Assembly: GCF_008632075.1 (NCBI RefSeq)
Contig: NZ_VWVM01000004.1
Location: 124,001 to 188,000 of the forward strand
Length of the DNA: 64,000 nucleotides
Direction: 5' to 3'
Origin: Candidatus Pantoea gossypiicola
Lineage (GTDB): Bacteria; Pseudomonadota; Gammaproteobacteria; Enterobacterales; Enterobacteriaceae
Under the pieces are notes generated by a model. That model ran no database searches. It was given only the letters and a program-made list of their open reading frames with translations, and was not told the DNA's origin. Shown here one piece after another: positions 32,488 through 41,647 of the stretch (its first letter is position 1; each line of letters starts with the position of its first letter). A program made the position numbers and the translations under genes.

Positions 32488-32642
32488 CGTTATTGGCGAA
32501 GAAATAGCGATAATACCCAGTGGCTCTGCCGCCCACTATTTAGATCGGCCACCGTTCAGAAAAAATTCATTCGGGCAATCACGTTCACCTCCTGAAAACG
32601 TCTCTAGCGACGACTGAGTGCAGCTGAAGTTGGGGGGGAGTG

Positions 32643-32800
32643 TTAATCAATAATTTCGGCGACGGTCAGATGCGGATAAAGCGCATAGCTCTGAAACACC
32701 CTGGCAATATCCCGGTCAGCGGGATTGAGGTCGTTGATCTGCTTTTTTATCCAGCAGAATTGCCCCGCCAGAGACGCTATCCAGACCGGCAAACGCTTTC
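32643..32800 (-). pseudogene. Fragment of a MalK/UgpC-type ABC ATPase gene
   Basis: On the minus strand the translation reads [16 protein letters not shown], then after a frame change in an A-run [20 protein letters not shown] and YPHLTVAE, ending in TAA. This is the stretch between Walker A and the signature of sugar-importer ATPases (family pattern RDIAMVFQNYALYPHM). About 50 of roughly 370 residues remain, with one frameshift. It abuts a ROK fragment in opposite orientation. Confidence 0.8.
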
Positions 32801-32817
32801 ACGGTACAGCGCGCCAC

Positions 32818-33363
32818 CTTAACTCCTTTATTTATCTCTACTTCGGCACCGGTCTGGGTGCCGGCATCTTCACGGATGGCCACAGCTATACCGGTCGCGC
32901 CCATAATGCGGGCGTGATTGGCCACATTGTGGTGAAGCCAGGCGGACGCGACTGTTACTGCGGTAATCAGGACTGTCTGGAACGTTATGTCTCGTTACAG
33001 GCCGCCTGTGAATTCTGCGGGCTCGGTCCGATGCGGGCGCTGCCTGAAGTTCTGATGCAGATCGAACCCGCGCTTTTCACTGCCTGGATTGAGAGCGTGA
33101 TGACTCCGTTACGTCAGGCGATCAATATTCTGGAGTCGGTGTTTGATGCAGAGGCGGTGATCATTGGCGGGATGATGCCTGCGCCATTGCTGGAGCAGAT
33201 GGTCGCGCGCCTGCCGCCGCTTTATCAGTCGGTGTACGGACGTTACCTGTCAGATATGCGGCTGAAGAGGGGCATGACCGGCAGCGATACCGCTGCACTG
33301 GGTGCCGCTGCGTTACCGATCTTTGATGAATTTAATCCGCAGTTTCAGGTGCTGATGAAGTAG
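32818..33363 (+). pseudogene. C-terminal half of a ROK-family regulator or sugar kinase
   Basis: The frame contains YFGTGLGAGIF, the ROK signature HNAGVIGHIVVKPGGRDCYC with the zinc cysteines (CYCGNQDCLERY) and AVIIGGMMPAPLLEQM. ROK proteins are 300-400 residues; here about 180 remain, and the sequence upstream of residue LNSF belongs to an unrelated fragment. No ribosome site fits. It is therefore a truncated gene, possibly the former repressor of the sugar importer whose ATPase remnant lies next to it. Confidence 0.75.
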
Positions 33364-33393
33364 AAAAAAGGCGCTATTGCAGACAACAGCGCC
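33364..33393 (-). terminator. Terminator of the glutamate dehydrogenase gene
   Basis: Read on the minus strand, GGCGCT, a 12-base loop and AGCGCC are followed by six T. It begins 8 bases after the stop codon. Confidence 0.85.
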
Positions 33394-33400
33394 ATAAGCA

Positions 33401-34675
33401 TTAACCCGGGTAGATACCGCGATCTTTACGCGCCATCAGGATCCGTTCACACGCCACGATATACGCCGCAGTGCGCAGCGAGCAATCCTTCTCCTTTGAC
33501 TTCTCCCAGATATGAACCATCGCTTCGGTCATAATCTTATCAGAGCGACGATTGATCTCATCTTCACTCCAGAAGAAGCTGGCCATGTCCTGAACCCATT
33601 CGAAGTAGCTGACGGTCACGCCGCCGGCATTACAGACCACATCCGGCACAACGATAATGCCGCGCGTTGCCAGCATGTCATCGGCATCCGGATAAGTCGG
33701 ACCGTTTGCGCCTTCCAGCACGATTTTGCAGCTGAGGATCTCTGCCCGCTCACGGGTAATCTGACCTTCCAGCGCCGCCGGGATCAGGATATCCATCTCA
33801 GTGGTCCAGAACGCCTCTTTCTCAATACTTTGTGCGCCCGGAAAACCGGCAATCTGCTTATTGGCGATCTGCCATTCGGTCAGGGCAGCCATATTAATGC
33901 CGTCTGCATTAAACAGGGTCGCGGTGTGATCCTGAATCACCACTACACGTGCGCCTGCTTCATCAAACAGGCGTGCCGCTTCGCTGCCGACGTTACCAAA
34001 GCCCTGAACCGCCACGCGGGCACCTTCGATTTCAATACCTGAACGACGAGCCACTTCACGGCCGGTAATAAACACCCCACGGCCAGTGGCTTTTTCACGG
34101 CCCAGCGAACCACCCAGGTGAATGGGTTTGCCGGTGACCACGCCGGTAATCGTGGTGCCGTGGTTCATGGAGTAGGTGTCCATCATCCACGCCATCACTT
34201 TGCTGTTAGTGCCGACGTCCGGTGCCGGAATATCTTTTTGCGGTCCAATGATGATGCCGATCTCGCTGGTATAACGACGGGTCAGCCGTTCAAGTTCACC
34301 CTCAGAGAGTTTGAAAGGATCGACCCGGATGCCGCCCTTAGCCCCACCGTAAGGAAGGTTAACCGCCGCACATTTGATGGTCATCCACGCAGAAAGCGCC
34401 ATGACTTCATTCAGGTCGACAGCCGGATGATAGCGAATACCGCCTTTACCCGGGCCGCGCGAAAGGTTGTGCTGAACGCGATAGCCTTCGAAATGGCGAA
34501 TTGAGCCATCATCCATCTGGAGAGGAATGTCGACAATCAGCGCACGTTTTGGATGCCGCAAAGTATCTATCCAACGTGAAAGATCGCCCAGATAGGGCGC
34601 AACCCGGTCAATTTGCTGTAAGTAAGTGGACCAGGCAGATGTGCTGCTTTCAGACGCATAAGATAACTTATCCAT
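33401..34675 (-). CDS. Glutamate dehydrogenase, RocG/GudB-like catabolic type
   Basis: The 424-residue protein is of the 420-residue hexameric class, shorter than the NADP-dependent GdhA of about 447. Motifs: KGGIRYHP, the catalytic lysine in [25 protein letters not shown], a nucleotide-binding [17 protein letters not shown] and the late [14 protein letters not shown]. It interconverts glutamate and 2-oxoglutarate with release of ammonia. The resemblance to RocG/GudB suggests NAD use and a catabolic role (inference). Single-gene unit with its own terminator. Confidence 0.92.
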   Translation of the reverse strand: MDKLSYASESSTSAWSTYLQQIDRVAPYLGDLSRWIDTLRHPKRALIVDIPLQMDDGSIRHFEGYRVQHNLSRGPGKGGIRYHPAVDLNEVMALSAWMTIKCAAVNLPYGGAKGGIRVDPFKLSEGELERLTRRYTSEIGIIIGPQKDIPAPDVGTNSKVMAWMMDTYSMNHGTTITGVVTGKPIHLGGSLGREKATGRGVFITGREVARRSGIEIEGARVAVQGFGNVGSEAARLFDEAGARVVVIQDHTATLFNADGINMAALTEWQIANKQIAGFPGAQSIEKEAFWTTEMDILIPAALEGQITRERAEILSCKIVLEGANGPTYPDADDMLATRGIIVVPDVVCNAGGVTVSYFEWVQDMASFFWSEDEINRRSDKIMTEAMVHIWEKSKEKDCSLRTAAYIVACERILMARKDRGIYPG

Positions 34676-35109
34676 AAAAAACCTTTCTTAATGAAGTTAT
34701 TTATTGTGTGGAGCCGTGGATGGTGAGCGCATTGTATGGCGCGGACATAATCTAACACTTCTGAAACAAATAAGATGGGGTGCCTGCCCTGTAAAAGTGC
34801 ATTCGCGCCCCATTTTAGGGCGGAATCAGTGAATAGATTTTGCGAGATGCCCCTTAAAGGCGAATAATAATGCGCTCCAGGTGCGTATGGACTGCATATA
34901 AGGAAGGATCTCGCTATCTTTCAATTCTTTGAGGGCGTTCAAAAAGTTAAATAATTGGTCTTAACTTTATTGACTTTGGTGCACCAATTAAGTGCATGAG
35001 AATAAGTAATTAAAGGATTACCTTAAGTAATGGATTGAGCAGCAAATAAGCAGTCCAATCATCTGTTTACAATGAAAAATGTTGCTGAGGGCGGGGGAAG
35101 AGAAATAGC
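34676..35109. other. 430-base gap upstream of glutamate dehydrogenase
   Basis: No supported gene. It must contain the dehydrogenase promoter. A segment near 34773-34815 (GATGGGGTGC ... GCGCCCCATT) could form a hairpin, but I cannot assign a function. Confidence 0.4.
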
Positions 35110-35133
35110 GGGCCAGTATTGAAAAGCTGGCCC
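35110..35133 (-). terminator. Hairpin ending the DUF1090 gene
   Basis: GGGCCAG and CTGGCCC pair across a 10-base loop 7 bases after the stop codon (minus strand). The T-run is weak. Confidence 0.6.
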
Positions 35134-35140
35134 GGGAGAT

Positions 35141-35524
35141 TTACTGATGCAAAGCCTGTTCAGCTTCTTTCAGCTCCTCACGCGCTTCTGCCAGCTTATC
35201 TTCGCGTTTCTGAATCTTGCTTGCACTGCGTCCTTCCGCTTTTGCTTTTTCCAGCTCCTGTTCACGCTCCTGCACCTTAAACTTTTTCTCTGCCACTTTT
35301 TCCTGGCGCTGCTTTAACAGGCTTCCTTCAGTGCAGTTCTGATCAACTTCGCGCAGCGCTTTTTCAAGGCCGGCAACCTGATGGGTGTTATTGTGCTGGC
35401 GGGCGAAGGAAATCTGGGTCTCAATCTCCTGCTTTTTGGCGGCACAACCGGTCAGATTAGATGCCGCATGCGCAGCGGTGAAAGTCAGTGGCAACAGGCA
35501 AAGGGTCAGTAAAGTCTTTTTCAT
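35141..35524 (-). CDS. DUF1090 (YqjC-like) periplasmic coiled-coil protein
   Basis: The 127-residue protein has a signal peptide cut after AHA (residue 20), a conserved GCAAKKQEIETQISFARQHN, and a long charged helix rich in K, E, Q and R (residues 70-125) that should form a coiled coil. This is the pattern of E. coli YqjC. Its role is not known. Single gene with a hairpin behind it. Confidence 0.87.
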   Translation of the reverse strand: MKKTLLTLCLLPLTFTAAHAASNLTGCAAKKQEIETQISFARQHNNTHQVAGLEKALREVDQNCTEGSLLKQRQEKVAEKKFKVQEREQELEKAKAEGRSASKIQKREDKLAEAREELKEAEQALHQ

Positions 35525-35645
35525 CGTAGTCTCGTCAATGAGTCAGGTTGAGGCACCAGTATACGTAGACACCTTAAGAGATTCTTAACGGAAAGAATTA
35601 TTTACTGGCGCAGAAAAAGCGAAGAAATAGAGAAGCTGCCTGCTA

Positions 35646-36422
35646 TCAGGCAGCGCTGGAAGAGGAGGTTTGTGAAAAATGCAGCTTACAATCAGGTCCA
35701 CTGAGCATGACCGGAAAACCCTTCTGACTCTGTTGTTCAAAATAGTCCTGCATCACCGGACTGATTCCCGCACCACACCACATCACATGATGCTGGTGCT
35801 GATGGATGGCACTTTTAATGGCAGGCTGTCCGGTGGCACGTGAGTCAACCGCGACATTAAAGCCCATCGCCGTCAGACGAATAGCCTCCAGCCAGATCTC
35901 CGTTTTATCGAGCACGCTCACCGCTTCCAGAAACAGAGGAACAGACGATTTATTGCGCGATGAGATACGCATCACTTTGTCCGCCTGCTGCTTAACAGTT
36001 TGCTCAAAACGGTCGAGACGTCGTGACGCGCCCTGACGGTGATCGGCATAGAGCCAGGCACTCAACGGCCGCAACAGATTAATGATGAAATCATCGCCGC
36101 TGTAGTTACTGGACATGTTGTGCATCTGACGTGAAAGCGACAGCGGTGTGCCAAATTCAAGCTGCCAGAGCATGTCGCCTTTACGCGCCGCCCAGCCATA
36201 GGTCTGGACTGCCGATGCGTCCTGCTGACCCTGCCTGATCTCATTCAGGGTTGCGCCGGTTGCCGTTAAACCAACCAGAGTATGGATTTCGCTGAGATGA
36301 GCATTGGTCCACTCGTCTGCATTCTGCGGTGATGTCAGTAATCCCTGCTTCATCCAGCGTTTCAGATTCGCGTGATGCGTGCCGGTTATCGCACAAACAG
36401 TATCGGTAGTATGAAATTGCAT
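35646..36422 (-). CDS. MerR-type (MlrA/BluR-like) transcriptional regulator
   Basis: The 258-residue protein begins with a MerR-like helix-turn-helix (TTDTVCAITGTHHANLKRWMKQGLL, then WTNAHLSEIHTLVGL). The C-terminal part is longer than in metal-sensing MerR proteins and resembles the cobalamin-fold region of MlrA/BluR (SVLDKTEIWLEAIRLTAMG and HVMWCGAGISP), although the B12-binding DxHxxG motif is absent. It probably regulates transcription, possibly of surface or biofilm genes as MlrA does. No target can be read here. Confidence 0.65.
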   Translation of the reverse strand: MQFHTTDTVCAITGTHHANLKRWMKQGLLTSPQNADEWTNAHLSEIHTLVGLTATGATLNEIRQGQQDASAVQTYGWAARKGDMLWQLEFGTPLSLSRQMHNMSSNYSGDDFIINLLRPLSAWLYADHRQGASRRLDRFEQTVKQQADKVMRISSRNKSSVPLFLEAVSVLDKTEIWLEAIRLTAMGFNVAVDSRATGQPAIKSAIHQHQHHVMWCGAGISPVMQDYFEQQSQKGFPVMLSGPDCKLHFSQTSSSSAA

Positions 36423-36782
36423 ATCGTGCCCTCTGCTGAGGGAAAGGCCGCCGGGATTAGCCGGGGATGAACAACCACTATGAACCTTATAAAGGTTAAT
36501 TAACAGGGGTAACGCCTGTTAAAAGCGCAAAACAGCATGCGTTACGCTGCGCTTACCTTGACTGCTGAACAGGTTAAATTCAGGGCGATCAGCAGGTTAA
36601 ATGCGCTATTACTCATCATAAAAAGACTGTGTATTTATTCAGTAAAGATTCTTTACGTAAATAGTCCGCAAAAGCAGCGCTGTTTTGTCCATTTTAAGAG
36701 CATGCTGACTTCCCACCCCCTTACATCCGGCCTGCAAACCGCTAAAATAATCGGTTCTGATGATCAGGAGAAAGAGTGCCCA
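36423..36782. other. 360-base divergent promoter region
   Basis: No supported gene. It separates the divergent regulator and lipoprotein genes and should contain both promoters. A TAGAAA-like search found no clear -35/-10 pair, so none is called. Confidence 0.35.
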
Positions 36783-37178
36783 ATGCGTTATCGTTTTACT
36801 CTCGCCGTTATGACGGCTGCTGCTGTACTGACCGGTTGTGCAAAACACGCCGCCAGCGATGCACCAGATGAATTTGCTGCTGGTCCGACGCAGATCGACG
36901 TCTCCCATATCAAGACACGCGCGGATGATGGCTCCAGTGTATTCCTGACGGTAGATGGCAAAGACGCTGGCAGATTGCCGAATGGTGAAAGCAAACTGCT
37001 GCATGTGCCGGCGGGCAAGCATCAGGTCGGGGGGTATGTACCGACGCTGTTTGGTTTAGGCCGTGTCACCATTGCGCCGGTTGAAGTGACCACGTCACCT
37101 GAAGATGTCAAAAAAGTGGCCTATACGGTCACCCGCAACAAAGCCACCTTTGTCGAGAACAAGGGCGAGCAAGGCTGA
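36783..37178 (+). CDS. Putative outer-membrane lipoprotein
   Basis: The 131-residue protein has a lipobox VLTGC with the acylated cysteine at residue 19, followed by KHAASDAPDE. With K rather than D at +2 it should be sorted to the outer membrane. The mature domain (VSHIKTRADDGSSVFLTVDGKDAG, GESKLLHVPAGKHQVGGYV) resembles PEGA-like beta-sandwich proteins. GGAG precedes the ATG at 36783; a longer frame to 36537 lacks a ribosome site. Function unknown. Confidence 0.8.
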   Translation: MRYRFTLAVMTAAAVLTGCAKHAASDAPDEFAAGPTQIDVSHIKTRADDGSSVFLTVDGKDAGRLPNGESKLLHVPAGKHQVGGYVPTLFGLGRVTIAPVEVTTSPEDVKKVAYTVTRNKATFVENKGEQG

Positions 37179-37188
37179 GTTAATAACG

Positions 37189-37209
37189 GCGGAGAGCCGC
37201 GCTCTCCGC
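37189..37209. terminator. Bidirectional hairpin between convergent genes
   Basis: A perfect 9-bp stem GCGGAGAGC with a 3-base loop lies between the converging lipoprotein and DUF1348 genes. There is no T-run, so its strength is uncertain. Confidence 0.5.
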
Positions 37210-37221
37210 TGGAAATGCCTG

Positions 37222-37695
37222 TTATAAACCCAGCTCGCTCAGCGATGGATGGTCATCCGGTCGGCGACCCTGAGGCCAGTGAAACAACCGCTGTTCTTCG
37301 CTGATTTTCAGGTCGTTGATGCTGGCAAAACGCTGCGTCATCAAGCCCTGCTCATCAAATGCCCAGTTCTCGTTACCATAAGAGCGATACCACTGTAGCT
37401 GCTCGTCGTGCCATTCATAGGCAAACCGCACCGCAATCCGGTTCTGGTCAAAACTCCACAACTCTTTAATCAGCCGATACTGCTGCTCCCGCTGCCATTT
37501 TTGCTGCAGGAACGCGACAATATCTGCCCGGCCTGTCAGAAAGGTATCGCGATTACGCCACCGGCTATCTGCCGAATAGGCCAGCGCGACACGTTCAGCA
37601 TCCCGACTGTTCCAGCCATCTTCGGCAAGCCGTACTTTTTCCATTGCCTGTTCAGGCCGGGTAAAGGGCGGTAAAGGCGGGCGTAAATTTTCCAA
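37222..37695 (-). CDS. DUF1348 family protein (NTF2/SnoaL-like fold)
   Basis: The 157-residue protein is a textbook DUF1348 member: [62 protein letters not shown] and the C-terminal [14 protein letters not shown]. The fold is a cone-shaped cavity like nuclear transport factor 2. No biochemical role is established. It stands next to, but 55 bases from, the lumazine synthase gene on the same strand. Confidence 0.9.
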   Translation of the reverse strand: MENLRPPLPPFTRPEQAMEKVRLAEDGWNSRDAERVALAYSADSRWRNRDTFLTGRADIVAFLQQKWQREQQYRLIKELWSFDQNRIAVRFAYEWHDEQLQWYRSYGNENWAFDEQGLMTQRFASINDLKISEEQRLFHWPQGRRPDDHPSLSELGL

Positions 37696-37750
37696 CTTTC
37701 TCTCCTCGACGGCGCAGATAGATGCGTTATCCGCATCGATTACAGGTTTA

Positions 37751-38185
37751 TCAGAGATCGAGCGCGTGTATCTGGCAGACAGCGCGTGCCGCTTCCTGAC
37801 CCTTTTTAACGAAGTGCTGGGTATAGAAGTCGATGAACTCTGCCGATGGCTGGAAATTGTGAGGTGTCAGTGACACGGAGAAGACGGGCACGTTAGTGGT
37901 CAGCTGCGCCTGCATCAGACCACTCACGACCGCCTGAGCGACGAAATCATGGCGATAGATGCCACCATCCACCACCAGTGCCGCACAGACAATCGCATCG
38001 TAATTGCCAGTCTGTGCCAGACGTTGCGCCAGCAGCGGCATTTCAAAAGCGCCAGGAACATCCCATGTTTTAATCTCGTATGAGGCACCGCGACTTTCCA
38101 GTTCCTGTTCAAACCCGGTCAGAACCTGAGAAACAATTTCGCTGTGCCAGTTAGCTTTGATAAAGGCGACTTTCAACGGCTGCAT
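37751..38185 (-). CDS. ribH2: 6,7-dimethyl-8-ribityllumazine synthase, type II
   Basis: The 144-residue protein has the lumazine synthase pattern in the type II form seen in Brucella RibH2: [10 protein letters not shown] at the substrate loop, [31 protein letters not shown] with the catalytic histidine, and [11 protein letters not shown]. It condenses ribulose-derived dihydroxybutanone phosphate with the pyrimidine precursor in riboflavin synthesis. It lies outside any rib operon and enterobacteria normally also have the type I gene, so this is probably a second, accessory copy. I see no FMN riboswitch upstream. Confidence 0.88.
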   Translation of the reverse strand: MQPLKVAFIKANWHSEIVSQVLTGFEQELESRGASYEIKTWDVPGAFEMPLLAQRLAQTGNYDAIVCAALVVDGGIYRHDFVAQAVVSGLMQAQLTTNVPVFSVSLTPHNFQPSAEFIDFYTQHFVKKGQEAARAVCQIHALDL

Positions 38186-38495
38186 GACTTACTCCAGTAA
38201 TAGATAACATTCAGTGGTAACGGGCCAGACTGAGCCTCAGCACACTGAATCAAAATAGTGAGCATTGCAGGTCAGTAACCTGCTGAGAGCCTTCACTATA
38301 CTGCAATGTAAAGAGTCTGTGTCCATCATTGTGATTATATGTAAATAACAGATGACGTCATAAGCCTTACTGGCTGCAGGAAATGGACACCGGGCATCGA
38401 TCTACTCGCCATGAACACGCCTTCCAGACTGGAAAAACGCCTTCTGCTCCCTTGTTTGCGTAACCGGTTCCATTTACGTTACTGCTTAAATAAAA

Positions 38496-38515
38496 TACTG
38501 GATATTTGAACAGTT
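38496..38515. promoter_or_regulatory. LexA-like box upstream of the antirepressor gene
   Basis: TACTGGATATTTGAACAGTT keeps the CTG-N10-CAG core and matches the LexA consensus at 15 of 20 positions. A perfect TATAAT lies 5 bases downstream (38521-38526), so LexA would cover the -35 region. Confidence 0.6.
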
Positions 38516-38574
38516 GTTTGTATAATAAATGGACTACCCGCCGGGTATTGGTAGCGTTAGCGAGGGGTGAACCC

Positions 38575-39282
38575 ATGATGATTTCGACTGAAAGCCTCAA
38601 ATCTCTGGAACAATCGGTCACAATGAGCAGCCGTGAACTGGCTCAGATGACCGGCATTACACACGGAGAAGTGAAGCGGTTAATCAAAAGTCTGGAAACG
38701 GCTCAGCGTCTTTCTCAGCCACTCAAAGTGAATGACTACGAGCGGGATGGAGAAGTGCGTCAGGAGTATCGTCTCAGCAAGCGTGACTCACTGCTGGCTG
38801 TCGCGCGTCTTTCTCCGGGCTTTACGGCTGAAGTGCTGGACCGCTGGCAGGATCGTGAAAAGACCACGCATCTGCCTGACTTCACCAATCCGGCTGAAGC
38901 GGCTCGCGCGTGGGCTGAGCAGTTCGAGCAGCGTCAGGCGGCGGAGCAACAGCTGGCCCTCTCGGCTCCCAAGGCAGCGTTCTTTGATAGCTTCGTAGAA
39001 GTTGACGACTCGCTGGGCTTTCGTCAGCTCTGCAAGATGCTGAAAGTGAAAGAGCCAGAATTCCGCCAGTTTCTGCTGGAGCGCAACATCATGTACCGCG
39101 CCAAAGGAACACTGACGCCGCAACACTACCATCTGCAGGCGGGCTACTTTACGCTGCATACCGGCACCGGTGAAAACCAGCACGCTTTTTCTCAGGCGCG
39201 CTTCACCTCTAAAGGGGTGAAATGGGTGGCGAGTCTGTGGGCGGGGCATCTTTCTGCTCAGCCTAAAGGTGCAGCTGCGTAA
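38575..39282 (+). CDS. Phage-type antirepressor with KilAC domain
   Basis: The 235-residue protein has an N-terminal winged-helix/Rha-like part (TMSSRELAQMTGITHGEVKRLIKSLE and QEYRLSKRDSLLAVARLSP), a short helix region rich in A, E and Q (AARAWAEQFEQRQAAEQQLAL) and a C-terminal KilAC/ANT domain (FRQLCKMLKVKEPEFRQFLLERN, FTSKGVKWVASLW). In phages such proteins inactivate repressors. Here it stands alone in the chromosome with its own LexA-like box, so it may act in SOS-linked control of resident prophages. The ATG at 38575 has GAGGGG 8 bases upstream. Confidence 0.85.
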   Translation: MMISTESLKSLEQSVTMSSRELAQMTGITHGEVKRLIKSLETAQRLSQPLKVNDYERDGEVRQEYRLSKRDSLLAVARLSPGFTAEVLDRWQDREKTTHLPDFTNPAEAARAWAEQFEQRQAAEQQLALSAPKAAFFDSFVEVDDSLGFRQLCKMLKVKEPEFRQFLLERNIMYRAKGTLTPQHYHLQAGYFTLHTGTGENQHAFSQARFTSKGVKWVASLWAGHLSAQPKGAAA

Positions 39283-39357
39283 CTTCCCCTCTGGCTTTCC
39301 TGACGGTCGCCTGCACGCAACCGTGCCGACAGACGTGCAGATGAAAAAGCAGATATG

Positions 39358-39388
39358 AAAAAGGCCGCATCAGAGTGCGGCCTTTTTT
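39358..39388. terminator. Bidirectional terminator between antirepressor and metQ-like gene
   Basis: AAGGCCGCA, a 6-base loop and TGCGGCCTT are flanked by A-run and T-run, so it works in both directions between the convergent genes. Confidence 0.9.
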
Positions 39389-39415
39389 GATCGTTCAAAA
39401 TCCATTACGGGCGAT

Positions 39416-40213
39416 TTACCAGCCTTTAATGGCATCACCTTTATAGACTTCCTCCGCTTTTGCTGCGACCTCCGGCGACTGCAGCGCTGACTTCAGTTTC
39501 TGAATTTTGTCACTGTCTTTATTATCTTCACGTGATACCAGCGCATTGACGTAAGGCGACGAGGCACTTTCCATAAATAAGCCATCCCGATGTGCTGATA
39601 ATCCAGCCTGAGCCGAGAAGTTGGTATTGATGATGGATAAAGAGACGTTCGGATCGTCTAACGTACGGGTAAGCTGTGGCGTATCCACTTCAACCAGCTT
39701 CAGATTTTTTGGATTTTCGATGATATCCAGCGAGGTCGGTAAATAACCCACACCGTCTTTCAGTTTAATCAGACCCTGCGCCTGAAGTAACAGCAGGCTG
39801 CGTCCCAGCGTGGTCGCCTCGTTAGAGATGGTAACAGTCGCACCATTCTGCAATTCACTGATGTTCTTGATTTTGTGCGAATAGGCCGCAATCGGGAACA
39901 CGAAAGTCTTACCTACGACCGCAAATTTATAGCCGCGCTCTTTCGACTGGTCTTCAAGATAAGGCAAGCTCTGAAAAGCGTTGGCATCCACCTCTTTGTT
40001 ATTCAGGGCTTCATTTGGCAGCACATAATCATTGAAATTCAGGACTTCGACATCGAGCTTGTATTTATCTTTGGCAACCTGCTGTACTACCTGCCAGATT
40101 GCTTCATCCGGCCCGGTGTTAATTGCTACTTTGACTTTGTTATCGTCGTCTTTAGAGCAGGCGGATAATAATAAAACAGAACTGGCGAGTAATGCCGTAA
40201 ACAGACCTTTCAT
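39416..40213 (-). CDS. MetQ/NlpA-family lipoprotein
   Basis: The 265-residue protein has a lipobox LLSAC (C19) and the MetQ fold: VAINTGPDEAIWQVVQQVAK, FNDYVLPNEALNNKEVDANAFQ, and a conserved NTNFSAQAGL near residue 195. It should bind methionine or a related ligand at the periplasmic face of the inner membrane. No metN or metI lies beside it, so it is an orphan like E. coli NlpA and probably shares the MetNI transporter encoded elsewhere (inference). Confidence 0.88.
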   Translation of the reverse strand: MKGLFTALLASSVLLLSACSKDDDNKVKVAINTGPDEAIWQVVQQVAKDKYKLDVEVLNFNDYVLPNEALNNKEVDANAFQSLPYLEDQSKERGYKFAVVGKTFVFPIAAYSHKIKNISELQNGATVTISNEATTLGRSLLLLQAQGLIKLKDGVGYLPTSLDIIENPKNLKLVEVDTPQLTRTLDDPNVSLSIINTNFSAQAGLSAHRDGLFMESASSPYVNALVSREDNKDSDKIQKLKSALQSPEVAAKAEEVYKGDAIKGW

Positions 40214-40453
40214 TATCAGAAATCCCTCAGATAGTAGATGGCTTCAAAGATAATACAGAACGCACAGGTTGCGTACTGACGGTGGAATATATCTTATAAC
40301 CGCAGAGCAAATTTCGGACATTAATTAACCATCTACTCTGCTGACCCGGTCATTCCCGCTATTTTTTTGTATTGTCTGCATCAGCGCCATTTTCTTCTAC
40401 GCTTACTGCTCGGTCACTACTGGCATTCTATTGAGTAACAACAGGGATTAACC

Positions 40454-40837
40454 ATGTCAAAACAGGATAACGAGATTAACGCGGTCGAAGTGATGCGCAG
40501 CAGCCAGGCCTGGAACGGTGAGGTAATTAATGCTTATCCCACCGGCGAACCTGAACTGACAGTGATGCGACTGTCACTGCCTGCCCACACGTCATTGCCC
40601 TGGCACACCCACCCGATGCCAAATGCGGCGTTTGTTCTTTCCGGCACACTGATTGTTGAGGATAAAGAGAGCGGCGAACAACGCACGTTCACAGCAGGTG
40701 AAGCGCTAAATGAAACGGTCAACAGCGCGCATCGTGGTTACACTCTGGATGAACCCGCTGAACTGGTGATCACTTATGCCGGTGTCAAAGGGCAGGAACT
40801 AACCGAGCCGCTGCCGGGAGAACCTGAAGAGTTTTAA
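40454..40837 (+). CDS. Small cupin-domain protein
   Basis: The 127-residue protein is a single cupin barrel. The metal motif reads LPWHTHPMPNAAFVLSGTLIVED (histidines plus a late H in SAHRGYTL). AGGG precedes the ATG. Cupins of this size can be sensors, isomerases or dioxygenases, and nothing around the gene narrows this down. A hairpin (CGGCAG/CTGCCG, 40864-40883) follows the stop. Confidence 0.82.
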   Translation: MSKQDNEINAVEVMRSSQAWNGEVINAYPTGEPELTVMRLSLPAHTSLPWHTHPMPNAAFVLSGTLIVEDKESGEQRTFTAGEALNETVNSAHRGYTLDEPAELVITYAGVKGQELTEPLPGEPEEF

Positions 40838-41003
40838 GTAGTGGCTTTTGTCATAACTCATGACGGCAGTGTTTCCGCTGCCGCTGTTTAACCCTGAAAT
40901 AAACCCGCCCGGCTTTGATTCGGATCAGTAAACGGTGTGCCTGCACAGACCAGGATGAACGTTCTTTGCTCCATCCATACCCACAATGTAAAAGGATTTT
41001 TTC

Positions 41004-41585
41004 ATGGATAAGAACGTTGCCCTGCTGCTCGCGCCCGGTTTTGAAGAAGCTGAAGCCATTATCACGCTCGATATTCTTTCACGTCTTGGCATTCGCGTGA
41101 CCACTGTGGCCTGTCAGCCTTACAGGGAAGTGACCAGCTACCATCAGGTTAAGGTCGTGGCTGATGAGTTGCTGGAGGAGAATCGCGAGCGGCTGTTTGA
41201 TGCGGTGATTGTGCCAGGCGGCCCGGACGGCAGCAAAAATCTGTCAGCGAATGCTGCGGTGATTGATTTTATTCGGCGACATGATGAAGCCGGTCGCCTG
41301 GTCTGCCCAATCTGTTCCGCAGCGGCCAGAGTACTGGCACCTCACTCACTTTTAAAGGGACGCCGTTATGTGAGTTCCGGCATCTCTTCAGAGGGAGTGA
41401 CCGATGGCGTTTACGTTAACGCATCCGTTGTGAAAGATGGCAATCTGCTGAGTGGACAGGATCTGGGCGCGGCGTTTGATTTCGCCTTCGCCATCGCTTT
41501 TATTCTGACAGGTGAGGGCGACAAAGCCACTGAACAGGCGGAACACATCAGTCATAAGCTTAACGTGGATTTCGCTAAGCTCTGA
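41004..41585 (+). CDS. DJ-1/PfpI-family protein
   Basis: The 193-residue protein has the DJ-1 fold with the nucleophile elbow cysteine C104 in VCPICSAAARVLA, the acidic partner in FEEAEAI near residue 14 and the PGGPDGSKNL segment. Related YajL/ThiJ proteins act as stress chaperones or in glyoxal detoxification; the exact activity here is not visible. AAAGGA precedes the ATG. Single-gene unit. Confidence 0.85.
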   Translation: MDKNVALLLAPGFEEAEAIITLDILSRLGIRVTTVACQPYREVTSYHQVKVVADELLEENRERLFDAVIVPGGPDGSKNLSANAAVIDFIRRHDEAGRLVCPICSAAARVLAPHSLLKGRRYVSSGISSEGVTDGVYVNASVVKDGNLLSGQDLGAAFDFAFAIAFILTGEGDKATEQAEHISHKLNVDFAKL

Positions 41586-41591
41586 TTCGAT

Positions 41592-41628
41592 TTTTCGCCC
41601 CCAAAGCGTCAGGCTGACGGGGCGAAAA
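41592..41628. terminator. Bidirectional terminator between DJ-1 gene and ModA-like gene
   Basis: TTTTCGCCCC and GGGGCGAAAA form a perfect 10-bp stem with a 17-base loop between the convergent genes. Confidence 0.8.
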
Positions 41629-41647
41629 GTAATAGCAAGAACGCTTT

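Noticed and set aside
38186..38350. FMN riboswitch upstream of the lumazine synthase gene
   Set aside because: None of the conserved RFN blocks could be found there.
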